This document shows, piece by piece, positions 48,114 through 57,858 of a DNA stretch of 64,000 bases. The notes below the pieces were generated by a model that was not told the DNA's origin, did no database searches, and saw only the letters and a list, made by a program, of their open reading frames with translations. The first letter of the stretch is position 1. Each line of letters begins with the position of its first letter. Origin of the DNA: CBDCNP01 sp965222425. GTDB lineage: Bacteria; Acidobacteriota; Vicinamibacteria; Marinacidobacterales; DATDRI01. The DNA is taken from assembly GCA_965222425.1 (NCBI GenBank), contig CBDCTW010000018.1, positions 496,001-560,000 of the forward strand, in the 5' to 3' direction. The position numbers and the translations under genes are program-made.

Positions 48114-51100
48114 ATGTCGAGCCCGAGTCGACCTTTCTTCTTGGTAACCCATTTCGTGGCTCTCCTCTCCTTCGTATTCACGACCGGAGCGGCCGCGGCA
48201 CAGCAGATTGCTCCCGAACAGTACGAGTCGCTGCGCTACCGGCATATCGGGCCGGTGGGGAACCGAGTGAGCTCGGTTGCCGGTGTGCCCGGCGACCGAA
48301 TGATCTACTTCGCTGGTGCGGCCTCCGGGGGTGTCTGGAAAACGAGTGACGGCGGGCTCAACTGGGAGCCGGTCTTCGACGAGCAGCCGGTCCATTCGAT
48401 CGGATCCCTTGCCGTGGCTGCCTCCGATCCGAACATCGTTTGGGCCGGCACCGGTGAAACCTTCATCCGCTCGAACGTGTCCATCGGAAACGGAGTCTGG
48501 AAGTCCACCGACGCCGGCTCCAATTGGCAGCACATGGGGCTCGAGGGTACGGGCCGTATTGGGCGCGTGGTCATCCATCCTACGGATCCGGATATCGTGT
48601 ACGTCGCGGCCCTCGGTCACGGGTATAGCACTCAGCCGGAACGAGGGATCTACCGGACGACCGATGGCGGCAAGAACTGGGAGAAAGTCCTCTTCGTAGA
48701 CGAGCAGACGGGTGCCTCCGACTTGGTGATGGATCCCGGAAACCCTCGGATCTTGATCGCGGGGATGTGGCAGATCGAGATCAAGACCTGGGGCCGCGAG
48801 AGTGGCGGCCCGGGGAGCGGGCTTTTCATGTCAAGGGACGGGGGTGACAACTGGACCCGTCTCGAGGGCAAGGGTTTGCCGAAGCTACCGGTGGGGAAGA
48901 TCGCGGTGTGCATGAGCCCGGAAAGCTCCGACCGGATCTACGCCCTCATCGAGACCGGCGACGGCGTTCCATGGCACGGCGAGGAGACCGAAAGCGGCGA
49001 GCTCTGGCGCTCGGACGACGGTGGGGAGAACTGGGAGCTCATGACGCACAACCGGGACCTCGCGGGTCGGAGTGCTTACTACTCACGCTGCGCGGTGTCG
49101 ACGAACGATGCGGACGAAGTCTACTTTCTCTCGGCATCGTTCAGTCGCACCAAGGATGGCGGCAAGACAGCCGAGAAGGCCGAGCGTATCGGTGAAGGCG
49201 GTTTCGAGTCCCCCGGCTGGGACCATCACGACATGTGGATCGATCCGACCGATGCCGGCCGCATGATCATCGGCCATGACGGCGGGGTCTCTATCTCCGA
49301 GAACCGCGGAAAATCCTGGCATCGAGTTCAACTGCCGGTCGCCCAGATGTATCACGTCACCGTCGACAATCAGATTCCGTACTACGTCTACGGAAACCGA
49401 CAAGACGGTCCATCGACTCGTGGCCCGAGCAACAGCCGCACCGACGGCGGTTTCTTTGGTGGCGGCATTCCTCGAGGTATGTGGCATGGGGTCGGCGGTG
49501 GTGAGAGCGGTTTCGCCACTCCCGACCCGGTTGACCCGAACATCATTTGGTCGACGGCTTCGGGGGCGGGCGCCGCCGGCGGGATCGTCGTTCGCTACAA
49601 CGAACAGACTCGGCAGTTCCGGCAGGTGGAGGTCTGGCCGGAAGCGACTTTTGGATGGCATGCCGGAGGACTCAAGTATCGGTTTCAGTGGACGTTTCCG
49701 TTGCTGATTTCCCCTCACGACCGCAACACCGTCTACGTGACCAGTCAGTTCGTTCATCGAACCCGAAACGGCGGTCAAAGCTGGGAGGTGATCAGCCCCG
49801 ACTTGACGACCAACGACGAGAGCAAGCAGGGCATATCAGGCGGTCTCACTCCCGACAACATCGGTGTCGAGTACTGTTGCGTCCTTTACGCCTTCGAAGA
49901 GTCACCCGTACAACGGGGTGTCCTTTGGACGGGCTCCAACGACGGCCTGGTGCACGTCAGCCAAGATGATGGAGCGAACTGGACCAACGTGACCTCGAAC
50001 ATACCGGGCCTCCCGCCGCTTGGAACGGTACGCAATATCGACGCCTCCAAGTGGGATGCGGGCAAGGCGTATTTGACCGTCGATTTCCACCAGGTTGGCA
50101 ACTTCGCGCCCTACGTTTACAAGACAGAAGACTTCGGTGAGAGTTGGGTCAAGATCACGAACGGCATCGCCGAGAGTCCTCTCAGTTACGCTCGCAACAT
50201 CCGCGAGGATCCGGTGCGCCCGGGCCTTTTGTACCTGGGGACCGAGAACGCGCTCTATTTATCTTTCGACGATGGCGGCGGCTGGCAACCACTCAAGAAC
50301 AACCTACCCGCAGCACCTATGTACTGGCTCGTGGTGCAAGGGCACTTCAACGACCTGGTCGTCGGAACCTACGGTCGAGGGTTTTGGATTCTCGACGACA
50401 TCACGCCGCTCCAGCAGCTCACGCCGGAAATCACGGCTTCCGATGCGCACCTCTTCGAGCCGCGGAGGGCGTACCGATTCCGTCCCATCACACCGCTCAT
50501 GTACACGCTTGGCGACAATTCCGCCGGCGACGATCCGCCTTACGGGGCCTCCATCAGTTACTGGTTGGCCAAAGAGCCCGAGGATGAAGAGGCCGAGGTC
50601 AAGGTGAAGATCAAGGACGCGGCGGGGGAGACGATCCGTGAGCTCGAGGGCACCAAGAAGGCCGGCATCAATCGCATTTGGTGGGATCTCAAGGGCGAGG
50701 AGTCGACCGAGATCAAGCTGCGAACGAAACCTCTTCACGCGGACTGGGTCGATCTCGGCGAGGAGCGTTGGCGGAAATCGAACGTCGGCCGGATCGCGGT
50801 CTTGGTGCCACCCGGCGAATACACGGTCAGTCTCGAGGTGGATGACAAGGAATACTCGCAGAATCTCGCGGTTCTGAAAGATCCCCACGCGGAAGGAACC
50901 GAGGCCGACATCCGGGTACAAACCGAAATGCTGTTCGACCTGCGGGAAGACATGAACCAAACCGCGGCGGCCATTAATCGCATCGAGTGGATCCGACGCC
51001 AACTCTACGATCTGAAGGCAGTCGTGGCAGACCTTGGTGATGCGGAGGGGATCGAGTCCGGCGCCGAGGAGCTGGACGGAACTCTCGTCGCTCTGGAAGA

Positions 51101-51383
51101 GAAGCTCACGCAGATGAAAACGACAGACACCGGCCAGGACCGCATCCGGTGGCCGACGATGTTGGCGGGCAAGATCGCCTACTTGGCGAGCGCCGTTGCC
51201 GTCGCCGACTTCCCACCGACCGATCAACACCGCCAAGTTCACGAAGACTTGAGGGAACGACTCGACCAGTACCAAGAGGAGCTAGAGAGCATCGTGAACA
51301 ATGGACTGGCGGCATTCAACGAGACGCTCGAAGAACATGAGCTGCCACGCGTCGTGACCGGGCAGAAACCGGAGACAGACTAA
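48114..51383 (+). CDS. Secreted VPS10/sortilin-type BNR-propeller protein 1
   Basis: A 1089-residue exported protein with a Sec signal (LVTHFVALLSFVFTTGAAAAQ). A large repeated beta-propeller region (about 35-760) carries many Asp-boxes of the S/T-x-D-G/D-G-x-x-W type: KTSDGGLNW, KSTDAGSNW, RTTDGGKNW, MSRDGGDNW, RSDDGGENW, RTRNGGQSW, VSQDDGANW, KTEDFGESW. The conserved GTYGRGFWILDD closes it. A beta-sandwich (about 800-930) and an alpha-helical tail (about 930-1085) follow. This layout matches 'VPS10 domain/glycosyl hydrolase' proteins common in Acidobacteriota and Bacteroidota; catalytic activity is unproven. It lies two bases before a paralogue. Confidence 0.85.
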   Translation: MSSPSRPFFLVTHFVALLSFVFTTGAAAAQQIAPEQYESLRYRHIGPVGNRVSSVAGVPGDRMIYFAGAASGGVWKTSDGGLNWEPVFDEQPVHSIGSLAVAASDPNIVWAGTGETFIRSNVSIGNGVWKSTDAGSNWQHMGLEGTGRIGRVVIHPTDPDIVYVAALGHGYSTQPERGIYRTTDGGKNWEKVLFVDEQTGASDLVMDPGNPRILIAGMWQIEIKTWGRESGGPGSGLFMSRDGGDNWTRLEGKGLPKLPVGKIAVCMSPESSDRIYALIETGDGVPWHGEETESGELWRSDDGGENWELMTHNRDLAGRSAYYSRCAVSTNDADEVYFLSASFSRTKDGGKTAEKAERIGEGGFESPGWDHHDMWIDPTDAGRMIIGHDGGVSISENRGKSWHRVQLPVAQMYHVTVDNQIPYYVYGNRQDGPSTRGPSNSRTDGGFFGGGIPRGMWHGVGGGESGFATPDPVDPNIIWSTASGAGAAGGIVVRYNEQTRQFRQVEVWPEATFGWHAGGLKYRFQWTFPLLISPHDRNTVYVTSQFVHRTRNGGQSWEVISPDLTTNDESKQGISGGLTPDNIGVEYCCVLYAFEESPVQRGVLWTGSNDGLVHVSQDDGANWTNVTSNIPGLPPLGTVRNIDASKWDAGKAYLTVDFHQVGNFAPYVYKTEDFGESWVKITNGIAESPLSYARNIREDPVRPGLLYLGTENALYLSFDDGGGWQPLKNNLPAAPMYWLVVQGHFNDLVVGTYGRGFWILDDITPLQQLTPEITASDAHLFEPRRAYRFRPITPLMYTLGDNSAGDDPPYGASISYWLAKEPEDEEAEVKVKIKDAAGETIRELEGTKKAGINRIWWDLKGEESTEIKLRTKPLHADWVDLGEERWRKSNVGRIAVLVPPGEYTVSLEVDDKEYSQNLAVLKDPHAEGTEADIRVQTEMLFDLREDMNQTAAAINRIEWIRRQLYDLKAVVADLGDAEGIESGAEELDGTLVALEEKLTQMKTTDTGQDRIRWPTMLAGKIAYLASAVAVADFPPTDQHRQVHEDLRERLDQYQEELESIVNNGLAAFNETLEEHELPRVVTGQKPETD

Positions 51384-51384
51384 G

Positions 51385-54300
51385 ATGCGTACGAACACCG
51401 CCGTACTTATTGGCCTCCTGACGGTGACCGTGCCCGGCCTCGTCACTGCGGAGACCTACTCGCCCGATCTCTTCTCCGGACTCAGCTATCGAATGATAGG
51501 CCCGTCGCGGGGAGGCCGAGTTACCGCAGTCGCCGGCCACAAAGACCAGTCGTCGACGTTCTACTTGGGAGCGACTGGCGGTGGCGTTTTCAAGACCATC
51601 GATTATGGCCATAACTGGTTCCCGGTTTCCGACGGTTACTTCGCGACAGGATCCATCGGCGCCATTCGCGTTGCGGATTCGGATCCGAATATCGTCTACG
51701 TTGCCACCGGATCGGACGGTCTTAGAAGCAACGTCATCATCGGGAAGGGTGTTTACAAGTCGTCGGACGCCGGCGAGACATGGGAGCACGTCGGTCTCGA
51801 AGAGACGGGCAACGCCGGAGCCATTCTGATCCATCCCGAGAATTCTGATCTGGTCTACGTGGCGGCGATCGGAAACCCGTTCGCCTCGAATCCAGAACGC
51901 GGCGTCTATCGAACCAAGGACGGCGGGACGACCTGGGAGAAGGTGCTCTTCGTATCGGAGAAGACGGGAGCCGTCGATCTGGAGCTCGCGCCGGACAACC
52001 CCGAGGAGATCTACGCCACTCTCTGGCGTGCGGAGCGGAAGCCGTGGACGATCATCAGTGGTGGCGAGGAGGGTGGTGTCTACAAGTCCTCGGATGGTGG
52101 CGATACTTGGTCCGAGCTTACGAACGGTCTGCCGCAGGGTCTCCGCGGTAAGGCTGACCTCGCCGTGTCCGCCGGCGACCCTGATCGCGTGTACCTACTC
52201 ATCGAGGCCCCTGGCGAAGAAGGCGGGGTTTACCGGTCAGACGACCGGGGCGCGACGTGGGAACAAGTGACGGACTACCAAGCGATCCGCAATCGACCCT
52301 TCTATTACTGCAACCTCGAGTCGCATCCCAAGAACCCGGACATTTTGTGGGGTATGGCGGAAGGATATTGGAAATCGGAGGACGGGGGTAAGTCCTGGGA
52401 GAGTCAGGGGGTGCCCCACGGTGACAACCACGATATGTGGATCAATCCCGACCTTCCCCACATCTTTATCCAGTCGAACGACGGCGGGGCGAACATCACT
52501 ATCGACGGAGGCAAGACCTGGTCGACCCAGCTGAACCAACCCACCGCGGAGCTCTACCAGGTCGACGTCAGCGACGAGTTCCCTTATCGCCTCTATGCGG
52601 GGCAGCAGGACAACAGCACCATTTCAATGCCGAGTCTTCCCCCGCGCTACATGCCAGGAGGGCACACTTCTTTATGGGAATCTCACGGTGGTTGTGAGAC
52701 CGGCCCGGTCGTGCCGAAGCCAGGAGATCCGGACATCGTTTACGCGAACTGCAAGGGACGCTTCGGGGTTTTCAATCGCCGGACCGGCCAGGAGCAACAT
52801 AACTACGTCGGCTTCTGGAATCTCTATGGACATAATCCTAAGGACCTCGCCTTCCGGTTCCAACGAGTGGCGCCGATTCATGTCTCGCCCCACGATCCGA
52901 ACCGCGTCTATCACACGTCGCAGTTCGTCCATGTGACCGGGGATGGGGGACAATCGTGGGAAATCATCTCCCCTGACCTCACCGCTTTCGATCCGGAGAC
53001 ACAGGTCGTGTCGGGCACCCCGATCACGCGCGACGTGACCGGCGAAGAGCATTTCAGCGCCATCTATGAAATCCAGGAATCGCCTCACGAGCCCGGCGTC
53101 ATCTGGGTTGGAGCCAACGACGGACCGATTCACATCACGAGGGACAATGGGAAGAATTGGGAGAATGTGACCCCTCGTGAGCTTGGACCCTATGGGCGAG
53201 TGCAGAACATCGAAATCTCGCCCCATGATCCGGCGAAGGCGTACGCCGCGATTCTGCGTTACCAGCTCGGAGATTTTGCGCCCTATGTGTTCAGGACCGA
53301 AGACTACGGGGAGAGCTGGATGCGCGTTACGACCGGAGACAATGGTATTCCAGGTGATTACCCTATTCGGGTGGTGAGAGAGGATCCGGATCGGCAGGGA
53401 TTGCTCTACGCGGGCACCGAGTTCGGTATGTTCATTTCGTTCGACGATGGAGGGGAGTGGCAATCCTTGCAACTCAACCTTCCGGTCACCCCGGTTACCG
53501 ATATCAAGGTCGTCCAACAAGACTTGGTGTTGTCGACGATGGGTAGGGGTTTTTGGATTCTGTACGACCTGACGCCGTTTCACGAAATGGATGCCGAGAC
53601 GGCGGAGGCGAGCCATCTCTTCCAAGTCAAACCCGCTTATCGGTTGTACACCGCGCGCAGGTTTCGTGGTGGGCGGGCGTCGCATGGGCCCCAGTACCCA
53701 AGCCCGGGCGCTAACATCGACTACTACTTGGAGAGCGAACCTTCCGAAGAATTGAAGCTCGAAATCCTCGGTGCCGACGGTGAAGTTGTCCGAGCGTTTT
53801 CCAGTGAGGCGCACGGCGAGACGAATGTTCTCCCTGAAGAATCTAGTATGCGCGAGCGGAGTCCCGAGGTGGTCGGAACTTCTGAGCTCCCGATCAACGC
53901 TGGGATGCATCGTTTTCTCTGGGACCTTCGCCACGCGGGGCCGTGGCAAAAAGACACGGAGCGTTCCGGCCGCACAGGGCCGCTAGTCGCACCAGGAGCT
54001 TATCGCGCACGCCTGACAACGGGGGATTGGAGCCGGACGGTGTCCTTCGAAGTGAAGATGGATCCGCGCGTGGCGAGAGAGGGGCAGGTCACCGAGGAGG
54101 ACCTGACAGCTCAGGTCGCGCTAGCTCTCGAAGTGCGCGACGCGCTCAGCGATGCCCGGCTCGCCGCGGCCAATCTGGAAAAGTCGATCGCGCAAGCGTC
54201 CGACGACGAGAAAGGGGGCCTGGTCGCCATCAAGGACGAGCTGGTCACTTCTCCGATTCGCTATTCGCAGCCTATGCTTGTGGACCAACTTTCCTTCCTA

Positions 54301-54453
54301 TACGGGAACTTGCAACGCGCTGATCAGCGACCAGGGCGGGACGCCTTCGAACGATGGGATAGTTTGAACGAGGCGCTTCAGGAGCAGCTTCGGAAACTCG
54401 AGCGAGTCGAAGGAATACTGAAGACAGTCAAGGAGTCTCCGAACGTGTGGTAG
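51385..54453 (+). CDS. Secreted VPS10/sortilin-type BNR-propeller protein 2
   Basis: 1022 residues with the same plan as the preceding gene: Sec signal (LIGLLTVTVPGLVTAET), GLSYRMIGPSRGGRVTAVAGH, Asp-boxes KSSDAGETW, RTKDGGTTW, KSSDGGDTW, RSDDRGATW, KSEDGGKSW, VTGDGGQSW, ITRDNGKNW and RTEDYGESW, then TMGRGFWILYDLTPF, a beta-sandwich (AGMHRFLWDLRHAGP) and a helical tail. The two are paralogues but clearly diverged; this one has a CEtGPV/ANCKGRFG insert of its own. They start two bases apart and probably form one operon. The two may form a complex; that is inference. IS copy D begins 19 bp after the stop. Confidence 0.85.
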   Translation: MRTNTAVLIGLLTVTVPGLVTAETYSPDLFSGLSYRMIGPSRGGRVTAVAGHKDQSSTFYLGATGGGVFKTIDYGHNWFPVSDGYFATGSIGAIRVADSDPNIVYVATGSDGLRSNVIIGKGVYKSSDAGETWEHVGLEETGNAGAILIHPENSDLVYVAAIGNPFASNPERGVYRTKDGGTTWEKVLFVSEKTGAVDLELAPDNPEEIYATLWRAERKPWTIISGGEEGGVYKSSDGGDTWSELTNGLPQGLRGKADLAVSAGDPDRVYLLIEAPGEEGGVYRSDDRGATWEQVTDYQAIRNRPFYYCNLESHPKNPDILWGMAEGYWKSEDGGKSWESQGVPHGDNHDMWINPDLPHIFIQSNDGGANITIDGGKTWSTQLNQPTAELYQVDVSDEFPYRLYAGQQDNSTISMPSLPPRYMPGGHTSLWESHGGCETGPVVPKPGDPDIVYANCKGRFGVFNRRTGQEQHNYVGFWNLYGHNPKDLAFRFQRVAPIHVSPHDPNRVYHTSQFVHVTGDGGQSWEIISPDLTAFDPETQVVSGTPITRDVTGEEHFSAIYEIQESPHEPGVIWVGANDGPIHITRDNGKNWENVTPRELGPYGRVQNIEISPHDPAKAYAAILRYQLGDFAPYVFRTEDYGESWMRVTTGDNGIPGDYPIRVVREDPDRQGLLYAGTEFGMFISFDDGGEWQSLQLNLPVTPVTDIKVVQQDLVLSTMGRGFWILYDLTPFHEMDAETAEASHLFQVKPAYRLYTARRFRGGRASHGPQYPSPGANIDYYLESEPSEELKLEILGADGEVVRAFSSEAHGETNVLPEESSMRERSPEVVGTSELPINAGMHRFLWDLRHAGPWQKDTERSGRTGPLVAPGAYRARLTTGDWSRTVSFEVKMDPRVAREGQVTEEDLTAQVALALEVRDALSDARLAAANLEKSIAQASDDEKGGLVAIKDELVTSPIRYSQPMLVDQLSFLYGNLQRADQRPGRDAFERWDSLNEALQEQLRKLERVEGILKTVKESPNVW

Positions 54454-54472
54454 CGAACGACGGGCTCATGAA

Positions 54473-55932
54473 GGGGATGTCCCGGCCGCTGTTGAATTTG
54501 GTCGGGTAGCGGCGGCACCTGTGAATACTCTTAGGCAGCAAACTCATCGCTGTCAAGAGATTTCTGTTTGCTTCTAAGCGCGTGAACGAGAGCGCCCATA
54601 TGGCGATAGCCTTTGATACGCCGGAACTTTTTCTGCGCGGTGACGACGCCAAGAGCGGTCCATCGGCGAACCATGGAAGGACTCTTCCAACGCTTGACGT
54701 TTCTCGATACTCTGCGAATGGTTCCGTTGAGATTCTCAATGGCGTTCGTCGTGGCAAGAGACTGGCGAAGTAAGGCGGGCGGCGCGAGCTTCACGACCGT
54801 GAGTGTTTCTTCCATCCCTTCACGAAGGCTTCCGGCAGCTTCGTCGTAGCCGTTTCGCTCGAGCCACAACACCAATGCCTGAAGTCGCTTGCGCGCCTTG
54901 TCGGCACTCTTGCACTTGTAGGCTTCCTTCATCGTCTGGAGCACGTAGGCGTGACGAGATTTGGGAAGGTACGAGCGAAGATTTCGGAGTTTATGGATCT
55001 GGCACCTTTGGATGACCGCGAGGTCCCCCAAGACGTCGACGAGTGCCTTGCGGATGCCTTTGCCTCCGTCCACTACGCAGAGAATCGACTCATCGACGCG
55101 CAAGCCTCGCTCGAGAAGGTCCTGCAACATCGCGGTGCACACCCGAGAGTTCTCCGTCGAGCCCAGCCATATACCCAGGGGCACCTTCGTTCCATCTATT
55201 GTAATACCTAGAGTTACGACGACGGTCTGTCCGGCCACCTCAAGGCCATCCAGCATCAGTGCCGCAAGCTCGAACTCCTCTAGCCGCCGAGACAGGTATT
55301 CCTCGAGCTTCTTAGTCGTCTGGCTCACGAGGTGACGGCTGGCGGCACTCTTACTCGTGCCACGAGACTTCAACTTGGCCGCGGGTTTGTCCAGACTCGA
55401 TTCGTAATTTCGGGTCGATACGCCCACCAAGATCTGATTCAACACTCGCTCTGGAAGCGGGTCTTCTTCGCGGAAGGCTTCGAAGTGTGGAAGCGACGCC
55501 TCCGCGCCCGACTTCGAGCGAACTCGAGGTCGCGACACTTGGATGCGACGACCACCGAAGCTCAGCTCTCCGTTCGTGCTCCCCCAGTGGTTATGAGTTC
55601 GCTCCTTCTCGTGCTTGCCCTTGAGCCCCGCGATCTCCTCGGCGTCCTCTCTGAGCAGTAGGTGCAGAGCTGTCAGTCCTTGCTCGTACACCCATTCCGT
55701 CAGATCCGCCTTCGTGGCCGCGATCCCAGCTATCATCGGTAGCAGTATCTGACCGACTTGGCCAACTACCTTGCCCGTAGGCGAGTGCGTTTGCTTTCTT
55801 ACTGGCTTCTTTGATTTCCTAGGCATTGGTGGCTCCTTGTCCCCCTCTGGAGACGGTTTATTGGCAGACCTATTCTTAGGCCGGCCAAGGAGCCGCAGCT
55901 ACCCCAAATTCAACATCCGGCGGGACATCCCC
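54473..55932 (-). mobile_element. IS256-family insertion sequence, complete, no target duplication (copy D)
   Basis: A 1460-bp element in reverse orientation, both ends intact. Unlike copies B and C, the flanking octamers differ: CTCATGAA on the left and TCCAGGAG on the right. Right of it lies a truncated kinase gene. The lack of duplication points to recombination between IS copies or an adjacent deletion or inversion after insertion. Confidence 0.95.
54531..55826 (-). CDS. IS256-family transposase (copy D)
   Basis: 431 residues, with Val and Gly at the positions where copy B has Met and Ser, and a private Leu for Ser (ALVLWLERN). All DDE residues are present. Confidence 0.96.
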   Translation of the reverse strand: MPRKSKKPVRKQTHSPTGKVVGQVGQILLPMIAGIAATKADLTEWVYEQGLTALHLLLREDAEEIAGLKGKHEKERTHNHWGSTNGELSFGGRRIQVSRPRVRSKSGAEASLPHFEAFREEDPLPERVLNQILVGVSTRNYESSLDKPAAKLKSRGTSKSAASRHLVSQTTKKLEEYLSRRLEEFELAALMLDGLEVAGQTVVVTLGITIDGTKVPLGIWLGSTENSRVCTAMLQDLLERGLRVDESILCVVDGGKGIRKALVDVLGDLAVIQRCQIHKLRNLRSYLPKSRHAYVLQTMKEAYKCKSADKARKRLQALVLWLERNGYDEAAGSLREGMEETLTVVKLAPPALLRQSLATTNAIENLNGTIRRVSRNVKRWKSPSMVRRWTALGVVTAQKKFRRIKGYRHMGALVHALRSKQKSLDSDEFAA

Positions 55933-56067
55933 TCCAGGAGCTTCGCGCCGGACTTGGTTTCGGTCGAGGCGGGTGTCTTGGGCCTTGTAGACTTCACCCA
56001 TCCCACCTGCACCGAGAGGTGCCAGAATTTCATAGGGGCCCAGACGCTCACCAGCGCTAAGAGCCAC
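55933..56067 (-). pseudogene. Ser/Thr protein kinase, N-terminal fragment cut by IS copy D
   Basis: From GTG at 56067 the frame reads VALSAGERLGPYEILAPLG, then AGGMGEVYKAQDTRLDR: the glycine-rich loop (GAGGMGEVY) and first strands of a PknB-type kinase. After DTRLDR the expected VAIK lysine motif is not in frame and the gene ends at the IS. Its lost remainder may relate to the C-terminal relic at 47195-47384. Confidence 0.75.
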
Positions 56068-56082
56068 GGCACACCACCCAAT

Positions 56083-56102
56083 CCCTCTCCCCAGGGAGAG
56101 GG
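56083..56102. repeat. Perfect palindromic repeat (CCCTCTCCC-CA-GGGAGAGGG)
   Basis: Nine-base arms with a two-base loop, like the REP-type palindromes common between genes in GC-rich genomes. The stretch 56103-56312 beyond it shows no gene; it contains a shorter repeat CAACTGCGCCCGG/CAGTTGGG near 56258-56281. Confidence 0.5.
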
Positions 56103-56312
56103 TTAGATCGAGTGACGAGGCGAGTTCACACGCGAGCCTCGTCAAACCAAGCATTGTTGGACCCAGCTTAGTGCCGGGGGTTAATGACATGGCCAGCCCT
56201 TTGAGCGTGAAGATAGCCCTGCACAGGCTGCAAAGTCAGCGAGTAAGTCGGTAACCCAACTGCGCCCGGACGCAGTTGGGTGGGAAGGTTGCGTTTCGAG
56301 TCAGGGGAAAGC

Positions 56313-57656
56313 TCATTTTTTTTTCTTGGAAAGACATTCCCGGACGATGGTGATTCCAGCATCGATGTCCGCACGACTCACGTTGAGCGACGGCCGAAAT
56401 CGCATGGAGCGGGGCCCGCAGCCGAGAACCAGTAACCGGTTCTCGTAGGCATCATCCCGAAGCCGATCGCGGGTAGCCCGATCCGGAAGGTCGAAGGCGC
56501 ACATCAAACCCCGGCCTCGCACGTTCGAGACCCATTCCGGGAACTCCGCTTCGAGCTCCTCGAGCGCCGACAGGAGGTAAGAACCGACCGTCGCCGCATT
56601 CTCGACGAGCCGCTCCTCTTCGATGATCTCGAGGTATCTCTGAAACCGAACCATGTCGGTGAGGTTCCCCCCCCAAGTGGAGCCGATGCGAGCCGACCCG
56701 GTGAAGACGTTCTTCTCGACCTCGTCGAGACGACGGCTGGCGAGCACGCCACAGACCTGAGCCTTCTTCCCGAAGCACAGCACGTCGGGCTGAACTCCAA
56801 GGTGCTGGTAGGCCCACATCTTTCCCGTGAGCCCCACACCAGTTTGGACCTCGTCGACAATGAAAAGGAACTCGTTCTCATCGGACAGGTCTCGAATCTG
56901 CTGAAAGAACTCCTTGCGAAAGTGGTTGTCCCCCCCCTCTCCCTGGATGGGCTCGATGATGAGCCCGGCGATGTCGTCCTTATTGTCGTAAATCGCTTGC
57001 TTGATCTGCTCGATCGCTCGGCGCTCCAGTTCCACAACCGCGTTCTCGTTCTCTTCGTTGAGCGGAAATTGAATCTTGGGGTTGACGACTCGAGGCCAGG
57101 AGAACTTGGGGAAGTACTCGATCTTACGGGGATCGGCGGTGTTGGTCATGGAAATCGAGTAGCCGGTTCGCCCGTGGAAAGCCTCCTCGAAGTGGATCAT
57201 TTGCTGCCCACGTTCCCCGGAAACACCACGCGCGATGTTCTTCCGTACTTTCCAATCGAAAGCCGCCTTGAGCCCGTTCTCTACCGCAACGGTTCCCCCC
57301 GCCACTAGAAACAGGTGCGGTAAATGCTCCGGGATGGCCACCCGCGAGAAAGTCTCGACGAACTCGGCCTTCTCGACGGTATACACGTCGGAGTTCGTTG
57401 GATTGTGGATAGCCACTCCGGCCATTTTGTTGTGAAACGAATCCTCTCGAACGCGGGGATGATTGAGCCCGATGGGGTTGCTCGCAAAGAAGGAAAAGAA
57501 GTCCAAGAACTTCGTGCCGGACCGACTGTCGAAAATATAGGATCCCTCGCTGCGCTCGAGGTCGAGCACCAAGTCGTATCCATCCGCCAGCAGATGTTTG
57601 GCCAAGACGGCGTGCACGTCACTCGGCGCTATCTTTTTCGACTTCGTTTTAACCAT
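56313..57656 (-). CDS. lat: L-lysine 6-transaminase (PLP-dependent, class III)
   Basis: A 447-residue aminotransferase that moves the epsilon-amino group of lysine to 2-oxoglutarate, the first step of lysine catabolism to alpha-aminoadipate. Features: YIFDSRSGTKFLDFFSFFASNPIGLNHP near 44-71, HFEEAFHGRTGYSISMTNT near 155, EPIQGEGGDNHFR near 230, FIVDEVQTGVGLTGKMWA near 264, and FGKKAQVCG near 292 with the PLP lysine. These specific segments fit LAT better than ornithine or 4-aminobutyrate enzymes. It stands alone; a promoter was not clear in 57657-57785. Confidence 0.87.
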   Translation of the reverse strand: MVKTKSKKIAPSDVHAVLAKHLLADGYDLVLDLERSEGSYIFDSRSGTKFLDFFSFFASNPIGLNHPRVREDSFHNKMAGVAIHNPTNSDVYTVEKAEFVETFSRVAIPEHLPHLFLVAGGTVAVENGLKAAFDWKVRKNIARGVSGERGQQMIHFEEAFHGRTGYSISMTNTADPRKIEYFPKFSWPRVVNPKIQFPLNEENENAVVELERRAIEQIKQAIYDNKDDIAGLIIEPIQGEGGDNHFRKEFFQQIRDLSDENEFLFIVDEVQTGVGLTGKMWAYQHLGVQPDVLCFGKKAQVCGVLASRRLDEVEKNVFTGSARIGSTWGGNLTDMVRFQRYLEIIEEERLVENAATVGSYLLSALEELEAEFPEWVSNVRGRGLMCAFDLPDRATRDRLRDDAYENRLLVLGCGPRSMRFRPSLNVSRADIDAGITIVRECLSKKKK

Positions 57657-57858
57657 GACTGTCTCCTACTCAGGACGTTCTCGAGGTTGGCACAACCCTA
57701 GACTCGAATTTGGAATGTATCGGATTACTCGGTTAGATTTCGTTCGACGAGCGGCGATACGGGGTAGCTTAGTAGTCTTTTTCATAAGTACAGTGACGTA
57801 TATTTAAGTTGCTGAAAGAGCGCCTCTCTGGCATGATTCTGCCCATTGGAGCAGATAA

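Noticed and set aside
52672..53949. 425-codon minus-strand frame antisense to the second BNR gene
   Set aside because: No recognisable domains, while the sense frame carries regular Asp-boxes throughout.
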